Shown here piece by piece: positions 1 to 6,059 of a stretch of DNA of 7,888 nt (the stretch's first letter is position 1; the number at the start of each line of letters is the position of its first letter). The stretch is from an uncultured Eubacteriales bacterium (GTDB taxonomy: Bacteria > Bacillota > Clostridia > Lachnospirales > Lachnospiraceae), in the NCBI GenBank assembly GCA_900321145.1, contig ONVB01000060.1, positions 1 to 7,888 of the forward strand, in the 5' to 3' direction. Position numbers and translations under genes: made by a program. A model generated the notes under the pieces. That model ran no database searches, was not told the DNA's origin, and was given only the letters and a program-made list of their open reading frames with translations.

Positions 1-552
1 CACGATTTCAAGCATACTATCCGCGCCCTCGATGTAATGGCCGGAGAAGGCGACATAGACGGTATACGAACTTATCTGAAAGAATACTCCGAGACCGAAT
101 TCAAGGAGCGTGTAACAAACTACTGCATGAACACCGCGCTTAACGCGACGCTCAATTATTATGCCGGTGAAGCCGAGGCTAAGGGTATCGCCGTTTTCTT
201 CCGTATCGAGCTTCCCTCAGCCGAATCCATGCCGATTAACGACATAGAGCTGTGCAACATAACGGGCAATATCTTAGAGAACGCGGTCCGCTCCGCGTCA
301 GCTGTAGAAAATACCGACAAATATATAAAGCTTACCATCACGCCGGAGCATGACAGTAAGCTTTACATAGTTGCCGTTAATTCCTTCAACGGTTTAGTCC
401 GCCGCAAAGGAATCAGATATCTTTCCACCGGGCACAAGGGAAGCGGTATCGGTCTTTCGTCGATAGCCGCCATCGCCGAGCTCCACGGTGGAATTGCTTC
501 ATTTGATCACAATGAAAATGAGTTTTATTCTGATGTTATGATACCTTTTTAG
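1..552 (+). CDS. Sensor histidine kinase, GHKL ATPase part (5'-truncated by the window edge)
   Basis: This is the C-terminal 183 residues of a two-component sensor kinase; the N-terminal sensor and membrane part lies before base 1. The frame is open from base 1 and the first visible residues are HDFKHTIRAL, the H-box of HPK10/AgrC-type kinases, so the window opens on the probable phospho-acceptor histidine. A GD...YL stretch typical of the dimerisation helix follows. The catalytic domain shows an N-box (GNILENAVRSA, fragment residues about 89-99, with the ATP/Mg-binding Asn near 94), a V-N-SFNG strand near 127 and a G-box GSGIGLSS near 147-154. The protein would autophosphorylate and pass phosphate to a response regulator, in this family often of the LytTR type; none is in view. 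The gene stops at TAG 550-552, 21 bp from the converging protease gene, with no clear terminator hairpin between. The family call is firm; signal and partner are unknown. Confidence 0.9.
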   Translation, partial: HDFKHTIRALDVMAGEGDIDGIRTYLKEYSETEFKERVTNYCMNTALNATLNYYAGEAEAKGIAVFFRIELPSAESMPINDIELCNITGNILENAVRSASAVENTDKYIKLTITPEHDSKLYIVAVNSFNGLVRRKGIRYLSTGHKGSGIGLSSIAAIAELHGGIASFDHNENEFYSDVMIPF

Positions 553-573
553 TTATCATCGCTTCTGTAATTA

Positions 574-2772
574 TCATTCATCCTCATAGAAGCTTACTTC
601 GCCGTTCTCATCCACATTGAACGTTACCGGATCCGTTGTAAGATAGTCACAGAACATATCATCTATACTGAAAGCATAGAAATAATCGGCACCCGCCATA
701 GTTCCGTAGATAAGGTTCGAATCGCCGGCAAAGGTATACTCCTGACCGTGGTACCTGAACTCCTCATCGCCTTCGAGCTGGTAAGCGGTATAAAGCGGGA
801 TTATCACGTCTCCGTCTTTAAGCGGTGTCACACCGCGTCCCGATGCGCCACTTTCGTCGACGCCGTCCCAGGCACCCTCTATCACGACTTCATCGCTCTC
901 AAAATAGTGTCTGATCCTGAGATTGGTCTCTTCACCGTTCAACATGATCGGAGATGTATATACCACGAAATCATCCTCTTCGTCGGCAATGTATATTGCA
1001 AGATTCTGTCCGTCGGGAAGCGAGAGCCACGAACCGTCGAAATTATCGGTAAATGTACCGCTCTCCCAGTCACCCTCTATCGCTAAGGTCTGACCGAGCT
1101 CGATCAGGGCATTTTCCTCCTCGTCAAGCTGGTATACAATGGCACTTACTGCCATACCGTACTCCTTACCGTTGTCATCAAGGGTAAATGTATAGTTTCC
1201 GTCCTCATCTAAGTGAGGAGCTTCCGCAAAGGTAATGTACTGGCTTTCTCCCGTAGCTTCCTGTCCGTCGGTATATGACCAGTAATCATCCGATTCACTG
1301 CTCTCTTCCGACCAGCACCACTCACCGCTCTCGTCATACCACTCATCATCGCTGTAGCCTTCCCAGTCACCCGAATTTGCACCGGCGTAGTTAAGCCTGT
1401 CGATGAAGGATACATAGTAAGGGCTTATGGCCAGTGAACTGAAGGTCGAAAGCTCCTCTGAACCGCCTACAGAGAGAGGATAATAGGTTGATATACCGCA
1501 TGCATTCGCATGTCTTGCTCCAAGCTTTATGTAAGCCATGGAATCGCTCACCGCACTCTTAAGCTCTTCTATTCCCTCGGCATAGCCGTCACATGCCTCT
1601 GCGAGACCTACAAGGTCGACCATGTTGGTATAACCCTCGGACTTGTTGTTCGATCCGAAGAACTCGGCATTCTGTATTCCTCTTACCATATTTGACATAG
1701 CGGAAGAATCAGCTCCTGCCTCATACATACTGTTTGCAAAAGTATTGAAGGCTTCGAGTATCTCGTCTACCTTCGAAAGATCCATGACAACAAGTGTGGA
1801 GTCATCCTCCTCCTCGGTCCGCTTACAGGACTCATAGAAGCCGTCACAGATGACCTGTCCGAGGCTTACGGTATCAACTCCTCCGTTCTCGCATACATAT
1901 TCACCGATCACTGTATAATCCCAACCGAGTCCGGGTTCTGTCTGCTCGGACGCTATCATATAGTCAGCGTAGTTTGCAAGTATATTTGCAGTCTCTATGG
2001 TACTCATAAGACAGGCATCAAATCCGATGAAGTCAAACTTCCTGTCCATCTGCGGTACTACCTGCGAAAGTACCGAATCAAGCTCTTTTAACAATATGGA
2101 ATCACTCTCGTTAACCTCGTCAAAGCAGACGCCGGTTATGCTTCCGCCTCCATGGTTCCACATATCAAGAGCCATATGCTCCGATGAATAATTCTCTATT
2201 CCCCAGTTCAGGAAATCAGTCAGCGTATCGGGATCTCCCATGCTTGTAAGCGGCTGGGTATCAACCTGCTCTATATCTCCGTTGGTTATCACATATCTGC
2301 ATATCGAACCCGGATCCACTATGCTGCTCTGCCACTCAGCGGTTCCGCCTGTCTGAACCACATATCTTATGTTCTCGTTCGAAGAACCGTTGACCATCTC
2401 TTCCAGGTCACCGGAACCCATTCCGTTTTCCGATTCAAGATCCGTTCCGCAGAGATAGACAAATATGGTCCATATACCATCATCGGCGGCAGCTCCGCTA
2501 TAGTTAGGTCTTTTTACGGTAAGAGCTCCTGTGCTCCTGTTAACCGACATTGTAAACTTGTCGGCAGCTTCTCCGTCATCTTCGGCGACTTCTTCGGTAT
2601 CATCGATCTCCTCATCATCCACAGGCTCATCCGGTTCTGCCACTGTCTGAGCCGCTTCGGTCTGTGCCGCCGTAGTCGCACTTTTGTCGGAGCTGTCACT
2701 GCCGCCGCATCCGAACAGTGATAAGCCCATCATTGCACTCAGCATAAATGCTGCAATTTTCTTCTTTCTCAT
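574..2772 (-). CDS. Clostripain-family (peptidase C11) cysteine protease lipoprotein
   Basis: A 732-residue exported protein. Residues 1-22 form a lipoprotein signal peptide (Lys-rich start, hydrophobic core, lipobox LFGC with Cys22), so it should be anchored to the outer face of the membrane. A Thr/Ala/Asp/Glu-rich tether spans about 25-72. The C11 catalytic domain runs from about 98 to 460. It has the His motif WNHGGG (His207), the Cys motif FDACLM (Cys254) and the family stretch SEQTEPGLGWDY (275-286). The Asp two residues before the Cys (252) matches a residue linked in the family to an Arg/Lys-selecting S1 pocket. A Trp/Tyr/Asp/Glu/Ser-rich linker (469-505) leads to a roughly 225-residue, probably beta-rich C-terminal region that I do not recognise. 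The start is backed by AAGGAGG about 7 nt upstream. The gene lies downstream of the small lipoprotein gene but beyond its terminator, so it is probably transcribed separately. The substrate is unknown. Confidence 0.9.
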   Translation of the reverse strand: MRKKKIAAFMLSAMMGLSLFGCGGSDSSDKSATTAAQTEAAQTVAEPDEPVDDEEIDDTEEVAEDDGEAADKFTMSVNRSTGALTVKRPNYSGAAADDGIWTIFVYLCGTDLESENGMGSGDLEEMVNGSSNENIRYVVQTGGTAEWQSSIVDPGSICRYVITNGDIEQVDTQPLTSMGDPDTLTDFLNWGIENYSSEHMALDMWNHGGGSITGVCFDEVNESDSILLKELDSVLSQVVPQMDRKFDFIGFDACLMSTIETANILANYADYMIASEQTEPGLGWDYTVIGEYVCENGGVDTVSLGQVICDGFYESCKRTEEEDDSTLVVMDLSKVDEILEAFNTFANSMYEAGADSSAMSNMVRGIQNAEFFGSNNKSEGYTNMVDLVGLAEACDGYAEGIEELKSAVSDSMAYIKLGARHANACGISTYYPLSVGGSEELSTFSSLAISPYYVSFIDRLNYAGANSGDWEGYSDDEWYDESGEWCWSEESSESDDYWSYTDGQEATGESQYITFAEAPHLDEDGNYTFTLDDNGKEYGMAVSAIVYQLDEEENALIELGQTLAIEGDWESGTFTDNFDGSWLSLPDGQNLAIYIADEEDDFVVYTSPIMLNGEETNLRIRHYFESDEVVIEGAWDGVDESGASGRGVTPLKDGDVIIPLYTAYQLEGDEEFRYHGQEYTFAGDSNLIYGTMAGADYFYAFSIDDMFCDYLTTDPVTFNVDENGEVSFYEDE

Positions 2773-2813
2773 GTTCCCCTCCTTACTAAGGATTCTTCTT
2801 TACCTGTTGCTTT

Positions 2814-2829
2814 GCAGGCCCTTGCCTGC
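2814..2829 (-). promoter_or_regulatory. Short perfect hairpin in the 5' leader of the protease gene
   Basis: GCAGGC and GCCTGC form a perfect 6-bp stem around a 4-nt loop, about 42 nt upstream of the protease ATG. There is no T-run after it on the minus strand, so it is not an intrinsic terminator. A poor promoter (ATGAAA, 17-nt spacer, TACTAT, at 2835-2863 on the minus strand) would start transcription close to the base of this stem. In that case the hairpin would cap the 5' end of the mRNA and could stabilise it. The promoter match is only 4/6 in each box. The dyad is seen; its role is inferred. Confidence 0.35.
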
Positions 2830-2844
2830 TCTATATAGTAAAAC

Positions 2845-2879
2845 ACCCGGAGCTGCTTTTCATGTAAACAACTCCGGGT
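2845..2879 (-). terminator. Intrinsic terminator of the small lipoprotein gene
   Basis: ACCCGGAG (2845-2852) pairs perfectly with CTCCGGGT (2872-2879), and two more pairs follow after one mismatch. On the minus strand the stem is followed by GTTTTAC. It lies about 40 bp past the stop codon of the small lipoprotein and upstream of the protease leader, so it should separate the two transcription units. The T-run is short (four T), so some read-through is possible. Confidence 0.75.
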
Positions 2880-2919
2880 ATTATACTTTAATGATCTATC
2901 GGATTAAGCACAAAACAGA

Positions 2920-3474
2920 TTACTCTGCCTCAACTTCCTCTTCCTCAGCACCTTCCTCGGCACCTTCCTCATACTCTTCCTCAGCACCTGCCTCAGCGCC
3001 TTCCTCAGCACCTGCTGCTGCACCCTGAGCAGCGTTTACAGCGTTCTGATACTCTGCTGCAAGGTCATATGTTCCCTTCTTAAGAACATACTTGTAGTTG
3101 CCATCAGCAGCTGCAACAGTAAACTCTAATGTGTCAGCCTTTGAATCATATCTGAAGCCCCAAGCTGTGCCATCGATATTAGCCTCAACGCCGTCTCTTC
3201 TTGACTCAGGCTTTCCGGAAACACTCTGTACGCTTCCGTCAGCTGCGAGTGAGCTAACTGTAAGCTTATCATCTGTGATGTTAACTGTCTTCATAACCTG
3301 ACAAGTAGCATAACCCTTCTCCTGTGCAAACTGGTCAACCGGCTTGTCGTTGATCGTGCTTACGATCCAATCACCCTTAACCTTGCTTACGCTTACACCG
3401 CATCCTGCAAGAAGCATGCTCATTACACAAACGCATGCGAGTACAAGTGCTAACTTCTTTGTTGCCTTTTTCAT
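2920..3474 (-). CDS. Small lipoprotein with Gly-Ala-Glu repeat tail, function unknown
   Basis: A 184-residue protein with a classic lipoprotein signal peptide: basic residues 2-7, a hydrophobic core 8-23 and lipobox LAGC with lipidated Cys25. The mature part (about 32-140) starts with a GDW-hydrophobic-INDKPV pattern and ends with NYKYVLKKGTY, and looks beta-rich. This loosely recalls small lipocalin-like or META-like envelope domains, but no family can be named with confidence. Residues 148-184 are a low-complexity acidic tail built mostly of GAEE units, encoded by a 12-bp tandem repeat. The start is set by AAGGGAGG about 8 nt upstream of ATG. The gene follows the 128-residue gene by 57 bp with no convincing terminator between, so the two may be co-transcribed, and it ends at the hairpin at 2845-2879. 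It probably sits on the outer membrane surface and reaches into the wall with its charged tail; that role is inferred. Confidence 0.85.
   Translation of the reverse strand: MKKATKKLALVLACVCVMSMLLAGCGVSVSKVKGDWIVSTINDKPVDQFAQEKGYATCQVMKTVNITDDKLTVSSLAADGSVQSVSGKPESRRDGVEANIDGTAWGFRYDSKADTLEFTVAAADGNYKYVLKKGTYDLAAEYQNAVNAAQGAAAGAEEGAEAGAEEEYEEGAEEGAEEEEVEAE
2940..3023. repeat. 12-bp tandem repeat, seven units, coding the GAEE tail
   Basis: Seven consecutive 12-bp units lie in the 3' end of the small lipoprotein gene. On the plus strand the core unit is CTTCCTCAGCAC, exact in three units (2940, 2976, 3000) and varied in the other four. Because 12 is a multiple of three, gain or loss of a unit changes tail length without shifting the frame. 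Each unit reads as roughly Gly-Ala-Glu-Glu on the minus strand. Confidence 0.85.
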
Positions 3475-3531
3475 TTTTCTTTCCTCCCTTGAAAAAAATG
3501 ATTAATAATAATTTATGCTTAGGATCACGGC

Positions 3532-3918
3532 TTAAAGGCCGAGAGCCGAAAGCTCTTCATAAGTTTTTACAACAAGTTCCTCTGCGGTCTTGGATTTCTT
3601 TCCAAAAACACCCGTTACGCTTGACCAGCCATCCGTAATATGGTGAAGAACCATATTCTTAGCTAAATTCTCTCCACCGGCAACCTCGTTCTTGGATATC
3701 TGGAACTTGTTCCACGGTCCCTTCTTCATCTGTCCCGGTGAAATCTGAACCTGATTATTCCTGTCCAACGGCGGGAATGTTATGAGCATCATTGCAAGAT
3801 GCTTTGTGAGTTCAGGCTTGCCTGCTGTAAACTCCTTGTCCTTGATTGCCTCGTAAAGCTCTTCCATAGTATATTCCTTACTTGTCTCGAGCTTCCTGAT
3901 CTTAATTCCTAATGCCAT
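3532..3918 (-). CDS. Conserved-looking hypothetical protein, 128 residues
   Basis: I do not recognise this family. The product is a small, basic, soluble protein with no signal peptide or membrane segment. Residues 1-48 look like a strand followed by helices (MEELYEAIKDKEF, then a Lys-rich helix). The middle holds a Pro/Gly-containing stretch TFPPLDRNNQ and SPGQMKKGPWNKFQISKNE (about 58-77). A stretch with HHITDGWSSVTGVFG (91-105) and a final helix with EELVVKTYEELSAL follow. The ATG is fixed by a perfect GGAGGT at 3925-3930, six nt upstream, and coding quality is good throughout, so the gene looks real. It has a probable sigma-A promoter at 3996-4023 with an operator-like palindrome and may be the first gene of a unit with the small lipoprotein. 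Function cannot be deduced. Confidence 0.8.
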   Translation of the reverse strand: MALGIKIRKLETSKEYTMEELYEAIKDKEFTAGKPELTKHLAMMLITFPPLDRNNQVQISPGQMKKGPWNKFQISKNEVAGGENLAKNMVLHHITDGWSSVTGVFGKKSKTAEELVVKTYEELSALGL

Positions 3919-3992
3919 ATTAGTACCTCCGTACGCATATTCTCGGACTTCGGGACTATTTTAATCCCCCGTCTCCCCTCTCATAACAAAAC

Positions 3993-4011
3993 GGTATTTT
4001 ACACAAATACC
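3993..4011. promoter_or_regulatory. Operator-like palindrome over the -10 region of the 128-residue gene
   Basis: GGTATTT and AAATACC are perfect inverted copies around a 5-nt centre (TACAC). The dyad covers the whole candidate -10 box (3996-4001) and part of the spacer, the classic place for a dimeric repressor to block polymerase. It lies upstream of the expected transcription start, so it is more likely a DNA operator than an RNA hairpin. No candidate repressor gene is in the window. Confidence 0.45.
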
Positions 4012-4023
4012 CTTTTATTTCAA
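3996..4023 (-). promoter_or_regulatory. Putative sigma-A promoter for the 128-residue gene
   Basis: On the minus strand the -35 box is TTGAAA (4018-4023) and the -10 box is TAAAAT (3996-4001), each 5/6 to consensus, with a 16-nt spacer. The predicted start near 3989 gives a leader of about 70 nt before the ATG at 3918. The surrounding DNA is A/T-rich. Confidence 0.6.
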
Positions 4024-4050
4024 TATTTTTTGCATAACTTTCTCGACTTC

Positions 4051-4110
4051 GGCACAAAAACACATTTTGGCACGATTAGCGCATTTTTGGCACGGAAGAG
4101 GATTTAGCAC
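4051..4110. repeat. Cluster of GTGCC-type direct repeats upstream of the minus-strand promoter
   Basis: On the plus strand GGCAC occurs at 4051, 4069 and 4089 and AGCAC at 4106, starting 18, 20 and 17 bp apart. The best pair, read on the minus strand, is CGTGCCAAAATG (4063-4074) and CGTGCCAAAAATG (4082-4094), 20 bp or about two helical turns apart. The array ends about 28 bp upstream of the -35 box of the minus-strand promoter, a position suited to an activator. The repeats are seen; protein binding is inferred. Confidence 0.4.
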
Positions 4111-4193
4111 CTTTTTATGACATACAACATAGGGTATCGCGGCTGACCGGTAACCAACAATCAAAGAAAAGTGTCAAATAATTAATTTTTTGC

Positions 4194-4222
4194 TTTACAA
4201 CCAAAAAACGATGTGTTATAAT
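4194..4222 (+). promoter_or_regulatory. Strong sigma-A promoter of the tRNA-Pro gene
   Basis: The -35 box TTTACA (4194-4199) and a perfect -10 box TATAAT (4217-4222) are separated by 17 nt. A TG one base upstream of the -10 box (4214-4215) makes it an extended -10. The expected start near 4229 leaves about 32 nt of 5' leader to be removed by RNase P. This is near-consensus, as is common for stable RNA genes. Confidence 0.88.
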
Positions 4223-4261
4223 ACCATTTGCGTCTGCGATAGAAGGCAGATGCATGGAATA

Positions 4262-4335
4262 CGGCGCGTGGCTCAGTTTGGTAGAGCGCTGCGTTCGGGA
4301 CGCAGAGGTCGCAGGTTCGAATCCTGTCGCGCCGA
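4262..4335 (+). tRNA. tRNA-Pro, anticodon CGG
   Basis: A 74-nt gene folds as a complete cloverleaf: acceptor CGGCGCG with CGCGCCG (4262-4268 and 4328-4334), D stem GCTC/GAGC, anticodon stem CTGCG/CGCAG with loop TTCGGGA, variable AGGTC, T stem GCAGG/CCTGT (one G-U pair) with loop TTCGAAT, and discriminator A at 4335. Anticodon CGG at 4296-4298 reads the proline codon CCG, and the C1-G72 pair is typical of bacterial tRNA-Pro. CCA is not encoded: the gene is followed directly by six T, so the tail must be added enzymatically. It has its own promoter and a terminator 14 nt downstream, so it is a single-gene unit. Confidence 0.97.
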
Positions 4336-4348
4336 TTTTTTATTGCAC

Positions 4349-4405
4349 AAAAAGGGACGAGGGTTGATGATGAGTATTTCACCATCTGCCCTCGTCCCCT
4401 TTTTT
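4349..4405. terminator. Bidirectional terminator shared by tRNA-Pro and the Uma2-like gene
   Basis: GGGACGAGGG (4354-4363) pairs perfectly with CCCTCGTCCC (4389-4398). The apex continues with GATG/CATC and TGA/TCA pairs, giving a tall hairpin. T6 (4400-4405) follows on the plus strand, and A5 (4349-4353) gives T5 on the minus strand, so the element can stop both converging transcripts. The stop codon of the Uma2-like gene (4404-4406) overlaps the plus-strand T-run. Confidence 0.9.
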
Positions 4406-4949
4406 ATATATCTGCTATAACTATTCTCAGTTCGGGACACATCTCTCCCACCACCGGTTCATCAAATTCATAATCCGACAGAGACAGCTTACCGTCCTCA
4501 AAGCCATATACGTAGGTTTTCTGCTTTTCGGGATCTACTATCCAGTACTCCCTTACACCTGCCGAAGCATATTTGTTGAGCTTCACCACATAATCCCTGA
4601 ACTGTGTGCTCGGCGATACGATCTCAACCACAAAGTCCGGTGCACCGTGACAGCCCTTCTCGTCGAGCTTGTCCTTGTCGCATATGACCGCAAGGTCAGG
4701 CTCAAGATATGTATACTTGTCCTTGTCAAGATACACGGCAAATGGCGCAATATACACTTCACAGTTTTTATTATTTTTCTGTATACAGTCCTCTATCTGC
4801 TTGGCCATTTGAAACAGCAGCCTCTGATGCGTCCTCGACGGGGCAGACATCATATATATCTCTCCATCTATAAGCTCTGCTCTTTCGCCCTCGGGAAGAG
4901 CCTCTATCTCATCAACCGTATGCATTGGCATCTCTAAAGCAGCATCCAT
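4404..4949 (-). CDS. Uma2 family (DUF820) PD-(D/E)XK nuclease-fold protein
   Basis: A 181-residue protein with the full Uma2/DUF820 pattern. It has the N-terminal ELIDGEIYMMSAPS (25-38) with His41, then LEPDLAVICD (Asp85 in the PD motif), then GAPDFVVEIVSPST (102-115, Glu109), then RDYVVKLNKYASAGVREYWIVDP (118-140, Lys123 and Lys126). Asp85, Glu109 and a Lys in the last block would form the metal-dependent active site of the PD-(D/E)XK fold. The length is normal for the family and no key residue appears lost. The family is abundant in cyanobacteria and also found in Firmicutes, but its cellular role is unsettled; a nuclease role rests on the fold. ATG 4949 is preceded by GGAGG with a 9-nt spacer. 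It lies 51 bp after trpS with no terminator between, so it is probably co-transcribed, and ends in the shared terminator. Confidence 0.88.
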   Translation of the reverse strand: MDAALEMPMHTVDEIEALPEGERAELIDGEIYMMSAPSRTHQRLLFQMAKQIEDCIQKNNKNCEVYIAPFAVYLDKDKYTYLEPDLAVICDKDKLDEKGCHGAPDFVVEIVSPSTQFRDYVVKLNKYASAGVREYWIVDPEKQKTYVYGFEDGKLSLSDYEFDEPVVGEMCPELRIVIADI

Positions 4950-5000
4950 ATTACCCCACCTCCATATCAGATCCTTTTCTTCCTGTTTTTATCGGCACGA

Positions 5001-6011
5001 TCATCTCGGAAGCTCGATAAATCCTACCTTCTTCTTTACCTTTCTCAAGGTCTTCTCTGCGTAGTACGACGCCTGTGCGGCGTTTTCCTTCATGATCTTC
5101 TCTATATATGCCTTGTCGCTCTCAAGCTCCCTGTAGCGTGCCTGAAGGGGTTCAAGCTCACTTGCTACAGCCTCGCCCACACGCTCCTTTAAGGCGCCGT
5201 ATCCCATACCCTCGAATTCCTTCAGGGTCTCTTCCACGGTCTTGCCCGTAACGGCGTTGTAGATATCGATAAGGTTTCTCACACCGGGTTGCTCCTCTCG
5301 GTAAGCTATGCAGCCTTCCGAGTCGGTCACGGCACGCTTGAACTTGCGCATGATGGTGTCCTTGTCGTCAAGCAGGAAGATGCTTGCGTTCGGATTCTCA
5401 TCGGACTTCGACATCTTCCTGGTCGGATCCTGAAGGCTCATGATCCTTGCGCCGGCCTTGCCCACATACCCTTCGGGTATGGTAAATGTCTCGCCGTATA
5501 TCGAATTAAACCTCTCGGCTATATCCCTTGTGATCTCAAGATGCTGCATCTGATCCTTGCCCACAGGAACAAGGTCTGCCTGATAAAGCAGGATATCCGC
5601 CGCCATAAGGACCGGATAAGTGAAAAGACCCGTGTTGATGTTGTCAGCATGCTTTGCAGACTTGTCCTTAAACTGAGTCATACGGTTCATCTCACCCATA
5701 TATGTATAGCAGTTTAAGATCCATGCAAGCTGCGGATGCGCAGGCACATGTGACTGGAAGAAGAGACAATTCTTCTCCGGATCAAGACCTGCCGCTATAT
5801 AAAGCAGCATAAGTCTCTTGGCATTCGCCCTCAACTCCTTGGGATCCTGTCTTACGGTTATCGAGTGAAGATCCATGATGCCGTAGAAGCACTTTATATC
5901 TTCCTCCTCGCCGAAATGAACCCAGTTTTTAAGTGCTCCGAGGTAGTTACCGAGTGTGATCATACCCGTGGACTGCATCCCGGAGAGCATAGTTTTCTTG
6001 CCATCTATCAT
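5001..6011 (-). CDS. trpS: Tryptophanyl-tRNA synthetase
   Basis: A 336-residue class I aminoacyl-tRNA synthetase that charges tRNA-Trp in the cytoplasm. GMQSTGMITLGNYLGA (11-26) carries the TLGN form of the HIGH signature. TYPVLMAADILLYQADLVPVG (131-151) holds the conserved Asp that recognises the tryptophan indole, followed by KDQMQHLEITRDIA. RKMSKSDENP (198-207) is an intact KMSKS loop. The Lys-rich helical C-terminus and total length match the bacterial enzyme. The start is supported by AGGAGG at 6020-6025, 8 nt upstream. The 201-bp region before it shows no T-box (no terminator/antiterminator pair and no tRNA-acceptor-binding bulge sequence) and is mostly filled by a long inverted repeat. 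I could not define a trpS promoter, so it may be read through from the ABC-F gene. Confidence 0.97.
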   Translation of the reverse strand: MIDGKKTMLSGMQSTGMITLGNYLGALKNWVHFGEEEDIKCFYGIMDLHSITVRQDPKELRANAKRLMLLYIAAGLDPEKNCLFFQSHVPAHPQLAWILNCYTYMGEMNRMTQFKDKSAKHADNINTGLFTYPVLMAADILLYQADLVPVGKDQMQHLEITRDIAERFNSIYGETFTIPEGYVGKAGARIMSLQDPTRKMSKSDENPNASIFLLDDKDTIMRKFKRAVTDSEGCIAYREEQPGVRNLIDIYNAVTGKTVEETLKEFEGMGYGALKERVGEAVASELEPLQARYRELESDKAYIEKIMKENAAQASYYAEKTLRKVKKKVGFIELPR

Positions 6012-6059
6012 GAATAAAACCTCCTAAAACAATCTATTTATCACGACCTGAATCAAACA

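Larger units (their letters stand above)
3919..4261. other. Regulatory intergenic region between the 128-residue gene and tRNA-Pro
   Basis: This 343-bp, A/T-rich stretch shows no credible coding sequence on either strand. It separates divergently transcribed units. On the minus-strand side it holds the GGAGGT ribosome binding site, a TTGAAA/TAAAAT promoter, a perfect 7+7 palindrome over the -10 region and several GTGCC-type direct repeats. On the plus-strand side it holds the tRNA promoter. The middle (about 4111-4190) shows nothing I can assign. Confidence 0.7.

Noticed and set aside
553..573. Terminator between the converging kinase and protease genes
   Set aside because: The 21-bp gap has no GC-rich dyad with T-runs on either strand; termination there is not visible in the sequence.
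748..1086. A 112-codon plus-strand frame opposite the protease gene
   Set aside because: The minus-strand frame continues through it with a lipoprotein signal, catalytic motifs and a strong ribosome binding site; the antisense frame has none of these.
3519..3545. CGGC-N6-GCCG dyad at the end of the 128-residue gene as a terminator
   Set aside because: The stem is only 4 bp, overlaps the stop codon and is not followed directly by a T-run, so it was not called.
4068..4083. Sigma-54-like spacing (TGGCACG, then GC 12 bp after GG) on the plus strand
   Set aside because: The -12 half is poor (GCGCA in place of TTGCA), no gene follows within range other than a tRNA with its own sigma-A promoter, and the TGGCACG is better explained as one of several direct repeats.
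4182..4420. Short open frames on both strands across the tRNA-Pro gene
   Set aside because: They overlap a complete cloverleaf tRNA, its promoter and its terminator, and have no ribosome binding sites; they are chance frames.
4430..4441. A TTCGGGAC-like sequence in the Uma2 gene resembling the 3941-3956 repeat
   Set aside because: It lies in conserved coding sequence for the protein's C-terminus and the match is short, so coincidence is the simplest reading.
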